Source: Clostridia bacterium | GTDB lineage: Bacteria > Bacillota > Clostridia > Oscillospirales > CAG-272 | Length of the DNA: 52,283 nt | Direction of reading: 5' to 3' | Assembly: GCA_017461945.1 (NCBI GenBank) | Contig: JAFTSB010000008.1 | Location: 1 to 52,283, forward strand | In this document: positions 32,156 to 40,210 of the stretch, piece by piece | Layout: the number at the start of each line of letters is the position of its first letter | Numbering within the stretch: position 1 is the stretch's first letter | Made by a program: the position numbers and the translations under genes | Notes under the pieces: generated by a model | Databases searched by the model: none | Seen by the model: only the letters and a program-made list of their open reading frames with translations | What the model was told of the DNA's origin: nothing

Positions 32156-32877
32156 CGGCTGTTGCGACGAGAGCCAAAGCTCGCCGCGATCAGCAGCAGA
32201 CGAAGCAAGCTGAGCAACCCCACCGCCAAAGCTGCCACATAGGTCATAGCTGCCGCAGAAAGCACCTTGCGCGAGCCCTTCAGCTGGGCATTGGTCATCG
32301 TACCGGAGCCCTCCAGGCAGCGTAGCGCACGGCGACTGGCATTAAACTCCACGGGGAGTGTGACCAGCTGAAAAAAGACCGACAGCGAAAAGGCGGCAAT
32401 GCCGGCAAGCATCAGCCAATCGGCAAAGGCCGACAAACCGGCCATAAACAAACCAATGATGAACAGGGGCATCGCCAGGCGGGAGCCCACGTTGCACACC
32501 GGCACGATAGCAATGCGGAATTTCAAGGGCAGATAGCCTCGCTCATCCTGCAGGGCGTGTCCTGCCTCGTGTGCGGCAACCCCCACAGCGGCCACGTTAT
32601 TGCCGTGATACACCGCCTCGGAAAGGCGAAGCACCTTGTGACGGGGATCGTAATGATCGGAAAGGTGACCGCGCACCATTTCCACCGGCACATGGGAAAG
32701 GCCGTTTGCATCCAGCATACGGCGTGCCACCGCAGCGCCGGTCATATAGGGGGGCAGTAGCTCTTGCGCATAGCGCGAATAGGAGGATTTGACCTTGAAC
32801 TGTGCCCACAGAGTAAAGAGCAGACCGGGGATCACAAGAATCAGCGTCCAGTCGCCCCAAAAGAAGCCAAAAAACAT
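32152..32877 (-). CDS. YugP-family zinc metallopeptidase
   Basis: The 241-residue protein has an N-terminal membrane helix (1-30), a cytoplasmic or membrane-facing catalytic region with HEAGHALQDE near 104-113 (the HExxH zinc site) and about three further helices in the C-terminal half. It matches the DUF2268/YugP type of neutral zinc metallopeptidase. The start ATG has AAAGGA. It lies between fmt and rsmB, as in many clostridia; a role in membrane-protein turnover is only a guess. Confidence 0.88.
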   Translation of the reverse strand: MFFGFFWGDWTLILVIPGLLFTLWAQFKVKSSYSRYAQELLPPYMTGAAVARRMLDANGLSHVPVEMVRGHLSDHYDPRHKVLRLSEAVYHGNNVAAVGVAAHEAGHALQDERGYLPLKFRIAIVPVCNVGSRLAMPLFIIGLFMAGLSAFADWLMLAGIAAFSLSVFFQLVTLPVEFNASRRALRCLEGSGTMTNAQLKGSRKVLSAAAMTYVAALAVGLLSLLRLLLIAASFGSRRNSR

Positions 32878-32892
32878 AAAAATTCCTTTCGG

Positions 32893-33831
32893 TTATCCGA
32901 GAATATCTCCCAGCTGCAATCGCCGCCCCCGGATATAATCGGCGGCACTCATACGCCCCTTGCCCTCGGGCAGGACACGCAGCAGCTCCAACGCAGTTCC
33001 CTCTCCGCAAGCCACGGTGATCGTGTCGGAAAGTGCTAAAACGGTGCCGGGTTTGGCATCAACGGGTGCGGATTTTTGCGACACGCGGCTTTCGACCACC
33101 TTCAGCATTTTGCCGTCGGGTGTGCGGGTAAAGGACAGCGGAAAGGGAGAGAGGCCGCGGATGCGATCATGCAGCGCCTTGGCGCACACAGAGAAATCCA
33201 GCAGGCAATCGGCCTTTTCGATCTTGGCGGCATAGGTGGCAAGGCTCTCATCCTGAACCGTGGCCGTCAGCGTGCCGTCGCGCAGGCGCTTCAACGTCTC
33301 GGTCAGAGCATCTGCACCGGCCACACCCAGGCGGTCGTGGATATCCTCGAAGTTGTCATTTTCACCGATGGGCACCCGAACCGTCACCAGCATATCGCCG
33401 GTATCCATTCCCTCGGCCATTTGCATGGTGGTCACGCCGGTTTCGGTCTTGCCGTCGATGATGGCGCGTTGCATCGGCGCCGCACCGCGATACTCCGGCA
33501 GCAAAGAGCCGTGCACGTTGATGCAGCCGTATCGGGGCAGCTCCAGCACCGATTTGGGCAGAAGCTTGCCATAGGCCACCACCACGATCAGATCGGGGGC
33601 CAGCTGTTGCAATTCCTCATCGAAAGCGCCGTTGCGCAGGGTCTGGGGTTGATAAACGGGCAGACCTTGCTCCAAGGCGAACACCTTGACCGGGGGTGGG
33701 CAAAGCTCGTACCCTCTCCCCTTGGGCTTGTCGGGCTGGGTTACCACGCCCACGATATTTTCACCGGCCTGCACCAGCGCCTTTAACGAAAACAGCGCAT
33801 AGTCCGGTGTTCCCATAAATACGATGCGCAC
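32893..33831 (-). CDS. fmt: Methionyl-tRNA formyltransferase
   Basis: Fmt formylates the initiator Met-tRNA. The start is GTG at 33831, set by GGAGGAG seven bases upstream. The 312 residues begin VRIVFMGTPDYAL and contain the formyl-transfer segment HGSLLPEYRGAAPMQRAI near 107 and the metal/formyl site in TGDMLV. The C-terminal domain (ALRFPLSFTRTPDGKMLKV-like) binds tRNA. It begins one base before the end of def, with which it works as a pair. Confidence 0.94.
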   Translation of the reverse strand: MRIVFMGTPDYALFSLKALVQAGENIVGVVTQPDKPKGRGYELCPPPVKVFALEQGLPVYQPQTLRNGAFDEELQQLAPDLIVVVAYGKLLPKSVLELPRYGCINVHGSLLPEYRGAAPMQRAIIDGKTETGVTTMQMAEGMDTGDMLVTVRVPIGENDNFEDIHDRLGVAGADALTETLKRLRDGTLTATVQDESLATYAAKIEKADCLLDFSVCAKALHDRIRGLSPFPLSFTRTPDGKMLKVVESRVSQKSAPVDAKPGTVLALSDTITVACGEGTALELLRVLPEGKGRMSAADYIRGRRLQLGDILG

Positions 33832-33832
33832 G

Positions 33833-34288
33833 TCAGATCTCCTCCATACGGCTGGCACGGTCCACGTACAGCTTGCCATCCAAATGATCCAGCTCGTGAC
33901 AGAAGGCGCGAGCCAGCAGATCCGAGCCGCTGATCTCAAAGGTCTGACCGTTACGGTCGGTGGCGCGCACCGTGACGTGGCGAGGACGTTTGACCGTGCC
34001 TCGACGGTTGGGAACGGAAAGACAGCCCTCTACCCCCTCTTGCTCGCCGGCGGTGGCAATGATCTTGGGATTGATCAGCTCGATCACGTTGCCCTCCTCC
34101 ACCTCGATCACCACAATGCGGCGCAAAATGCCCACTTGGGGGGCAGCAAGACCCACACCGTCAGCGGCGCGCATGGTCTCTACCATATCGTCCAGCAGCA
34201 TCAAGGTGCGGGGGGTGATCTCCTCTACGGGACGGCAGACCTTGCGCAGGGCCTCGTCACCGATCTTACGAATTTTCAGCTTTGCCAT
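33833..34288 (-). CDS. def: Peptide deformylase
   Basis: It removes the formyl group from new proteins. The 151 residues have the three motifs of the metal site: GVGLAAPQVG near 44-53 (Gln), EGCLSVP near 86-92 (Cys) and HELDHLDG near 130 (two His and Glu). The start ATG has GGAG upstream. It is 25 bases after priA. Confidence 0.95.
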   Translation of the reverse strand: MAKLKIRKIGDEALRKVCRPVEEITPRTLMLLDDMVETMRAADGVGLAAPQVGILRRIVVIEVEEGNVIELINPKIIATAGEQEGVEGCLSVPNRRGTVKRPRHVTVRATDRNGQTFEISGSDLLARAFCHELDHLDGKLYVDRASRMEEI

Positions 34289-34312
34289 AATGTGTTCTCC
34301 TATGTTACTGTG

Positions 34313-36796
34313 TTACAGGCCGGAGGGGTTGAAATCCACCGACAATAGCGGTGTGCCGCCGCCCTGCTTTTGAAAAGCGGAAAGAATTTCCGCAAACAGC
34401 GCGCGTGTCCGTTTGGACAGCACGCATTTAATGACCATACGCATACGGTACTGACCGTCAGCGCGATAAATGGGAGCCTCAAAGGGGCCAAAGGCCACCA
34501 GCTTCACATCGCTGTAATCGGCGGCCACCCGACGGGAAAGCTCGTCGGATAGTGCCTTTGCCCCCAGCAGCAGCTCGTGCTCGTCCTTGTGAGATAGCGT
34601 CAGTAGAGCAATATCGCAGAAGGGCGGAAAGACCAGCAGCCGACGCAGCTTGATCTCGCGCTGGTAGAAGGTTTCGTAATCCTGGGCGCAGGCCAACCGG
34701 ATCACATCGTGATCGGGGTTGCAGGTCTGGATCACGGCCATACCCTTCTTTTTGGAGCGACCGGCACGACCGATCACCTGCGTAAGCATGGAAAAGGTGC
34801 GCTCGGAGGCGCGGTAATCGTCCAGGTACAGCGAGGAATCGGCCATCAGCACACCCACCAGCGTTACGTCGGGGAAATCGTGCCCCTTGGTGACCATCTG
34901 GGTGCCCAGCAGCACATCCGCCTCATGGCGACGGAAGGCGCCCAGCATTTCATCGTAAGAAAAACGGGTAGACGTAGTGTCGGTATCCATACGCAGCACC
35001 CGTCCATTGGGCAACAGCTCACCCAGCTCCTGCTCAACACGCTGGGTGCCGTAGCCCAGTCTTGCCAGATGCTCTGATCCACAAGAGGGACAGATCTTGG
35101 GCAAGGGTTGACGACGACCGCAGAAGTGACAAACCAAATAGCCCTCATCCCAGGAATGTCGTTTGGTATGATAGGTGAGCGATACGCTACAGGAGGGGCA
35201 GGTCACCGCCTGGCCGCAGGAGCGGCAGGAAACCACGTGATTATATCCCCTTCGATTGAGGAACAGCACCGCTTGGTTGCCGGCGGCCACATGCTCCTTC
35301 AGGGTGGCGGTCAGTTCACCGCCAAGAGGAGACAAGTTGCCACCGCCCGCCTCGCCGCGCATATCGGCCACACGGACCTCGGGTAGCTCTGCCCCGGCGT
35401 GACGGTGCTTTAACGTCAGCAACGTATAGCGCCCCTCGGTGGCGCGTTTATAACTTTCCAGCGAAGGCGTGGCCGAGCACATCAGCAGAATGGCCTTATG
35501 ATAGGCGCAACGATAGCGAGCCACATCCCTTGCGTGGTATTTGGGATTCATATCGGATTTATAGGTGTGCTCGTGCTCCTCGTCCATGACGATCAGCCCG
35601 AGATGTTTTACCGGTGCAAACACAGCAGAGCGCGTGCCGACCACCACGTCGGCCTCGCCTGACAGAATGCGATGATAGGCATCCATCCGCTCTCCGGCAT
35701 TCAAGGCCGAGTGCATCACCGCCACCCGATTGCCGTATCGGGAGCAGAAAATGGCCAGGGATTGCGGTGTCAAAGCGATTTCGGGCAGCAACACGATCAC
35801 TCCCTTGCCTCGTGCCAGCATCCCATCAATGGTACGTAGCATCACGCAGGTCTTGCCGCTGCCGGTTACGCCGTGCAGCAGCACACCGTGAGGCGCACCG
35901 TCCGTGGCCATTTGCTCCAACGCATCAAAGGCCATCTGCTGCTCCGGGTTCAAAACGAGTGTCTCGGGAGTGGAGGCGGAAATATTCTTTGCCGCATACG
36001 GGTTGCGATATTCCCGACTGACCGTAGCAGTAATCAGGCCGTATTTCAATAGTGCATCGGTCTGCGCCTTGCCGCATCCTTGCTCACGCAGCTCCTCGGC
36101 GTTTTTTTCGCCCTCCAATAAAAGGCGGAGCGCTGTTTTTTGTTTTTCACCCATACGAGGCGCTTTCACACGCCCCTCCAACAGATCCCATGCCGTTTGT
36201 TCCGGGATCGCCAGCGAAAAGCGCGTGATCTCCTTGGCGGCCATCGCCTGTCGTTCGGCCAACTCGCGAGACACCAGTCCAAGGCGACACAAATGCAACA
36301 GATTTTGCTCAGTATCCGGGCCAAAACGGTTTTTCAGACTGTCGCCACCGCTTTGCCCCACCTTTTCCAGATGAGCCAACAAAAAGGCCTCGGCAGAGCT
36401 GAGTCGCCGCACATCGCCCACCGGCTTATCGGTGCGGCGATATTGCTCCGAAAGACCCGAAAGCGCCCCCGACGGAATCATTGCATGAACCGCATCTCCC
36501 GTGGTACAAAGGGTCTGCTCCCTCAAAAAAGACACAAGCCCCAGCATTTCCTCTGAGAGCGAAATGCGAGGCGTCGAAACAGAGCGGATGGGCTTGGTGG
36601 CAAGCAGGGTGGGATCGCGCTGCGTCTCGGCAACCACCAAAGCCATATGGCGCCGGTTGCCGCCCCCAAAGGGCACGATGACAAAGGAACCCACGCGCAC
36701 CTGCGCGTTAAGCTCCTCGGGCACGCTGTAGTCGTACTCCCGATCCAAAAAATAGGGGGAGTCCAGCAGTCTGACCTTTACATAGCGCTCCTGCAT
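34313..36796 (-). CDS. priA: Primosomal replication restart helicase PriA
   Basis: PriA reloads the replicative helicase at stalled forks. The start ATG at 36796 has AAGGGGGAG upstream. The 827 residues have the 3'-DNA-binding domain (YVKVRLLDSPYFLDREYDY), a helical part, helicase motif I GVTGSGKTCV near 311, DEEHEHTYKSD, and eight zinc Cys in two groups (CRSCGQAVTCPSC; CHFCGRRQPLPKICPSC), then motifs V and VI (GTQMVTKGHDFPDV; QVIGRAGR). Length is normal. coaBC, normally between rpoZ and priA, is missing. Confidence 0.95.
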   Translation of the reverse strand: MQERYVKVRLLDSPYFLDREYDYSVPEELNAQVRVGSFVIVPFGGGNRRHMALVVAETQRDPTLLATKPIRSVSTPRISLSEEMLGLVSFLREQTLCTTGDAVHAMIPSGALSGLSEQYRRTDKPVGDVRRLSSAEAFLLAHLEKVGQSGGDSLKNRFGPDTEQNLLHLCRLGLVSRELAERQAMAAKEITRFSLAIPEQTAWDLLEGRVKAPRMGEKQKTALRLLLEGEKNAEELREQGCGKAQTDALLKYGLITATVSREYRNPYAAKNISASTPETLVLNPEQQMAFDALEQMATDGAPHGVLLHGVTGSGKTCVMLRTIDGMLARGKGVIVLLPEIALTPQSLAIFCSRYGNRVAVMHSALNAGERMDAYHRILSGEADVVVGTRSAVFAPVKHLGLIVMDEEHEHTYKSDMNPKYHARDVARYRCAYHKAILLMCSATPSLESYKRATEGRYTLLTLKHRHAGAELPEVRVADMRGEAGGGNLSPLGGELTATLKEHVAAGNQAVLFLNRRGYNHVVSCRSCGQAVTCPSCSVSLTYHTKRHSWDEGYLVCHFCGRRQPLPKICPSCGSEHLARLGYGTQRVEQELGELLPNGRVLRMDTDTTSTRFSYDEMLGAFRRHEADVLLGTQMVTKGHDFPDVTLVGVLMADSSLYLDDYRASERTFSMLTQVIGRAGRSKKKGMAVIQTCNPDHDVIRLACAQDYETFYQREIKLRRLLVFPPFCDIALLTLSHKDEHELLLGAKALSDELSRRVAADYSDVKLVAFGPFEAPIYRADGQYRMRMVIKCVLSKRTRALFAEILSAFQKQGGGTPLLSVDFNPSGL

Positions 36797-36836
36797 ATTG
36801 ACTCCCCCTTTCTTGTTTACGTAATAAAGCCGCCGC

Positions 36837-37133
36837 TCAGTCCTCGAGGATCTCCTCGGTCTCCTGCACCTCGGGCTCATCTACGATCTCGTATTCGCCG
36901 TTGTTGATGCGATTGATGGCATTCTTGACTGCCTTTTCATTGGCCAATGCAGGGTCAATAAGAGAGGCGATGGTGGAGGAGCCCTCCTTGCTGCCCGTCA
37001 GGGCACTTTCGGCAGCGCTGCGCTGCTTGACGTACTCATCGGTGATCAAACGGGCACACTTGGCCGTGGCGATGGCCAGCTGATAGCGGTTAAAATTGCC
37101 CTTGGTCAACTCCTGAATGGTGGGATAAATCAT
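36837..37133 (-). CDS. rpoZ: RNA polymerase omega subunit
   Basis: The 98-residue subunit helps assemble RNA polymerase. The best start is ATG at 37133, seven bases after AAAAGGAG; the ATG two codons upstream is too close. It has the family patterns NFNRYQLAIATAKCARLI near 15-32 and ANEKAVKNAINRINNGEYEI. The C-terminus is acidic. Confidence 0.9.
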   Translation of the reverse strand: MIYPTIQELTKGNFNRYQLAIATAKCARLITDEYVKQRSAAESALTGSKEGSSTIASLIDPALANEKAVKNAINRINNGEYEIVDEPEVQETEEILED

Positions 37134-37183
37134 GTTCATACTCCTTTTATCTATGGTGATAGGATTGGTTACAAAAGAACGGT

Positions 37184-37810
37184 TTATGCAAAATAAGTTT
37201 TTGCAATATCGGGATTGTGCGCGGTGGAAAAGCGCTCGGAATACACAATGTGGCGGATGATCTCGGCCGCCTCGGCAGCCTGACCGTCATAGTTGTAGAC
37301 CACATAGTCGTAATTTTTCAGCTGTGCCACCTCGTTGCGTGCCTGTGCCATCCGCTCACGGATGACCTCCTCGGTCTCGGTGCCACGGCCGCGCAAACGC
37401 GCCTCCAGTACAGCACCCGAAGGGGGCAGCAGCATAATGGTAACGGCATCGGGATATTTGCGCTTTACATTAGCGGCACCCTCCACCTCGATCTCCAGAA
37501 TCAGGTTATAGCCCTGCTCCAGCATCTCAATGGCTTCTTTTTGGGGCGTGCCGTAATAGTTTCCGCAGTACTCGGTATATTCCAGCATCTCGTCACGGGA
37601 AAGACGATTGATAAATTCCTCGCGTGTGAGGAAATGATAGTTAATGCCGTTGATCTCGCCGGGGCGAGGCTGACGGGTGGTGGCAGAAACCGAATAGCGA
37701 TAGTGGTCGTCCTTGAGCAGGTGGGAAAGCACGGTGCCCTTGCCGCTGCCGGCAGGACCGGATACCACGATCATCAAGCCTTTGTTAAAATCAGCGGGGC
37801 GGTTATTCAT
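37184..37810 (-). CDS. gmk: Guanylate kinase
   Basis: Gmk phosphorylates GMP to GDP. The 208 residues have the P-loop [10 protein letters not shown] near 18-27, the GMP-binding TTRQPRPGE and YEFL-like segments ([13 protein letters not shown]), and an ordinary LID ([11 protein letters not shown]). It overlaps the end of remA by eight bases; AGGAGG lies upstream inside remA. Confidence 0.95.
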   Translation of the reverse strand: MNNRPADFNKGLMIVVSGPAGSGKGTVLSHLLKDDHYRYSVSATTRQPRPGEINGINYHFLTREEFINRLSRDEMLEYTEYCGNYYGTPQKEAIEMLEQGYNLILEIEVEGAANVKRKYPDAVTIMLLPPSGAVLEARLRGRGTETEEVIRERMAQARNEVAQLKNYDYVVYNYDGQAAEAAEIIRHIVYSERFSTAHNPDIAKTYFA

Positions 37811-38078
37811 CCTCTACCTCCTCGTCGTCGGTGGTCTCAAGGGATTCATCCTCCAGGCGGTTGGCGATGGTCTCTGCCTGAATGGCCGACAGGATCACAT
37901 GCTCGCTATCGGTAATGATCACGGCACGGGTACGGCGACCGCAGGTCACATCAATGGTGCGACCGCTATCCTTGGCATCCTGAATCAAACGCTTGATGGG
38001 CGCCGAATCGGGGCTGACCAAAGCGACCATACGGTCGATCGCCACCATATTGCCAAAGCCGATGTTGATAAATTTCAT
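37803..38078 (-). CDS. remA: RemA-like extracellular matrix regulator (DUF370)
   Basis: The 91-residue DNA-binding protein is a RemA/YlzA homologue. RemA forms ring-like oligomers and activates biofilm matrix and osmoprotection genes in Bacillus subtilis. The start ATG at 38078 ([16 protein letters not shown]) has [36 protein letters not shown] near 48-78 matches the family. It is the first gene of the long minus-strand operon. Confidence 0.88.
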   Translation of the reverse strand: MKFINIGFGNMVAIDRMVALVSPDSAPIKRLIQDAKDSGRTIDVTCGRRTRAVIITDSEHVILSAIQAETIANRLEDESLETTDDEEVEDE

Positions 38079-38147
38079 GCTTTTCACCTCAAAATTTTGT
38101 CAAGCCATATGGCGCGCATACAGATTGACGATAAATATACAGGATAT

Positions 38148-38176
38148 ATTATAATACAAAAAAATGGGTTTGTCAA
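38148..38176 (-). promoter_or_regulatory. Sigma-A promoter of the remA-to-thiN operon
   Basis: On the minus strand TTGACA (38171-38176) and TATAAT (38148-38153) are 17 bases apart. It is the only strong promoter seen ahead of the 13-gene run. Confidence 0.88.
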
Positions 38177-38238
38177 CGCATCCGTGCGATTTCTAAGCGA
38201 AAAATTCCCTTCTTTTTCAAGAAAATTCAAAAAACCCC

Positions 38239-38267
38239 TTGAAATATCGGGGCCGATACAGTATAAT
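38239..38267 (+). promoter_or_regulatory. Sigma-A promoter of efp
   Basis: TTGAAA (38239-38244) and TATAAT (38262-38267) are 17 bases apart, diverging from the remA promoter. Confidence 0.82.
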
Positions 38268-38335
38268 ATATGGTGATGCAATGGGCGCTATCGGTGCCCA
38301 TGTTTGGACAGATTACAATTCGGAGGATTAACACA

Positions 38336-38896
38336 ATGGTAGTAGCAGGCGATTTCAAAAATGGTATCACCTTTGACGACGGCCAGGGCAATGTCCTGCA
38401 GGTCGTTGAGTTTCAGCATGTAAAGCCCGGTAAGGGTGCTGCTTTCGTTCGTACCAAGCTGAAGAACGTTGTCACCGGTGCGGTCATCGAAAAGACCTTC
38501 AACCCCACGGACAAGTTCGAAAACGCTTATATCGAACGCAAGGAGATGCAGTACTCCTACAACGACGGCGATCTTTACTACTTCATGGACATGGAGACCT
38601 TTGATATGCTCCCCCTGAACAGCGACAAGCTGCCCGAGAGCTTTAAGTTTGTCAAAGAGGAAATGCTCTGCAAGATCGTTTCCTACAAGGGCAACGTCTT
38701 TGGCGTAGAGCCCCCCACATTCGTTGAGCTGGTTGTTACCCAGACCGATCCCGGCTTTGCAGGCAACACCGCCACCAATACCCTCAAGCCCGCCACCCTT
38801 GAGACTGGCGCTGAGGTAAAGGTTCCCCTGTTCATCAACGAGGGTGACGTTCTTAAGATCGACACCCGCACCGGCGAGTATCTCTCTCGCGCATAA
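38336..38896 (+). CDS. efp: Elongation factor P
   Basis: EF-P rescues ribosomes stalled on consecutive prolines. The 186 residues have three beta-barrel domains and the tip loop [15 protein letters not shown] with the modifiable Lys33. The domain III signature [23 protein letters not shown] is present. The start ATG at 38336 has GGAGG. No lysyl-modifying epmA or hydroxylase gene lies in this window. Confidence 0.95.
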   Translation: MVVAGDFKNGITFDDGQGNVLQVVEFQHVKPGKGAAFVRTKLKNVVTGAVIEKTFNPTDKFENAYIERKEMQYSYNDGDLYYFMDMETFDMLPLNSDKLPESFKFVKEEMLCKIVSYKGNVFGVEPPTFVELVVTQTDPGFAGNTATNTLKPATLETGAEVKVPLFINEGDVLKIDTRTGEYLSRA

Positions 38897-38920
38897 TCTC
38901 ACCATAAAGGAGATCATAAC

Positions 38921-39331
38921 ATGAGCATTACCGAAAAGGCTGCATACCTGAAGGGCCTGGCAGAAGGCCTTGAGCTGGACACCACCACCAAGGAAGGCAA
39001 GCTGATCAACGCACTGTTGGATATGGTAGGCGAGCTGGCCGCCAAGGTGGACGAGCTGGAGGGCGACATTGCCGAGTTGACCGAGTATGCGGAAGAGCTT
39101 GATGAGGACCTGGGCGACGTAGAGGAGCTGCTTTACGACGACGAGGACGAGGATGACTACTGCGACGGCGATTGCGAAGGCTGTGACGGTTGCGACGATT
39201 ATGACATGGGCGAGACCTTTGAGGTTGAGTGTGCCAAGTGCGGCGAGACCATCTGTTTTGACGAGAGCATCGATCCCGACAATCTCATTTGCCCCGCTTG
39301 CGGCGCAAAAATCTCCTGCAAGTGCGAGTAA
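38921..39331 (+). CDS. CD1247-type protein with C-terminal zinc ribbon
   Basis: The 136-residue product starts with a helical region (AAYLKGLAEGLELDTTTKEGKLINALLDM) that is a common N-terminal domain in clostridia (CD1247 type). A long coiled coil rich in Glu follows (LAAKVDELEGDIAELTEYAEEL), then an Asp-rich, Cys-dotted link (YCDGDCEGCDGC) and a zinc ribbon (CAKCGETICF...CPACGAKISC). It follows efp by 24 bases and shares its transcript. The function is unknown. Confidence 0.78.
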   Translation: MSITEKAAYLKGLAEGLELDTTTKEGKLINALLDMVGELAAKVDELEGDIAELTEYAEELDEDLGDVEELLYDDEDEDDYCDGDCEGCDGCDDYDMGETFEVECAKCGETICFDESIDPDNLICPACGAKISCKCE

Positions 39332-39337
39332 AAAATC

Positions 39338-39377
39338 AAAAAGCGCACCGTTTTTTACAAACGGTGCGCTTTTTTTA
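39338..39377. terminator. Bidirectional terminator between the CD1247-type gene and tcdA
   Basis: AAAAAGCGCACCGTTT and its complement with A and T runs end the two converging genes. Confidence 0.9.
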
Positions 39378-40085
39378 TTACTTTAAAAGGTCACTGACCA
39401 CAGCCGCAGCAATCACCATCCCCGCCACATTTGGCACAAAAGAGATGCTGCCGGGAGCGTGACGGCCGTGCGCTTCACCCACGGTAGCCTTGATGGGAGG
39501 CTCGGAGGACCACAGTACCTTCACGTGTCGGATCCCCTCCTTACGGCACAATCCGCGAATGGTTCTGGCCAAGGGACACACCGATGTCTTTTCGATATCG
39601 GTCACCCGAAACCGGGTGGGATCCAGCTTGTTGCCCGTACCCATGGAGGAGATCAGTGGCACGTTTGCCGCCTTGCATCGACGGATCAATTCCATTTTTG
39701 CCGACACGGTATCAATGGCATCCACCACGTAATCGTAGGCAGAAAAATCCACCTCGTTTGCGTTTTCGGGCAAAAAAAACAGATGACGTGTTGCGATTTT
39801 TGCGTCAGGGTTGATATCCATGGCGCGTTCGGCAGCGACATCGGTCTTGTACTTTCCAAGCGTGCTGCAAAGGGCAATGAGCTGGCGGTTGCGATTGGTT
39901 ACGCTGACCGTGTCATTATCAAACAGCTCCAGAGAGCCGACACCTGCGCGCACCAGCGCCTCGACCACGGCGCCACCCACGCCGCCCACGCCAAACACAG
40001 CAACACGGGCATTCTTCAATTTTTTGATTCCCTCTTTGCCGATCAGCAGCTCTGTGCGCTCGGTCCAATGCTCCTGTTGTGTCAT
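39378..40085 (-). CDS. tcdA: tRNA threonylcarbamoyladenosine dehydratase
   Basis: TcdA turns t6A at tRNA position 37 into its cyclic form, using ATP in an E1-like reaction. The start ATG at 40085 has GGAG upstream. The 235 residues show the ThiF-fold nucleotide loop FGVGGVGGAVVEAL near 31-44, the Asp in LFDNDTVSVTNRNRQ, KTDVAAERAMDINP and DAIDTVSAKMELI. A Cys in VCPLAR near 165 is a candidate active residue. Confidence 0.9.
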   Translation of the reverse strand: MTQQEHWTERTELLIGKEGIKKLKNARVAVFGVGGVGGAVVEALVRAGVGSLELFDNDTVSVTNRNRQLIALCSTLGKYKTDVAAERAMDINPDAKIATRHLFFLPENANEVDFSAYDYVVDAIDTVSAKMELIRRCKAANVPLISSMGTGNKLDPTRFRVTDIEKTSVCPLARTIRGLCRKEGIRHVKVLWSSEPPIKATVGEAHGRHAPGSISFVPNVAGMVIAAAVVSDLLK

Positions 40086-40159
40086 TATGGCTCTCCTATG
40101 ATCTTTTATTGGCTCTATTATAGCAGTTTTGCGTGACCCCGTCAAGAGAATCATCATTG

Positions 40160-40198
40160 AAAAAGCACGGCTCTGCCACATAGCGAAGCCGTGCTTTT
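40160..40198 (-). terminator. Terminator of the DUF4965-type gene
   Basis: AAAAGCACGGCT and AGCCGTGCTTTT enclose a 14-base loop and are followed on the minus strand by TTTTTC. Confidence 0.8.
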
Positions 40199-40210
40199 GG
40201 TTTGCTTGTC

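Noticed and set aside
31109-32242. 377-codon open frame antisense to rsmB
   Set aside because: rsmB carries all family motifs; the antisense frame is a shadow.
39138-39210. GAC/TGC-rich stretch in the CD1247-type gene as a DNA repeat
   Set aside because: It is an Asp/Cys-coding linker inside an open frame, not an array of regular units.
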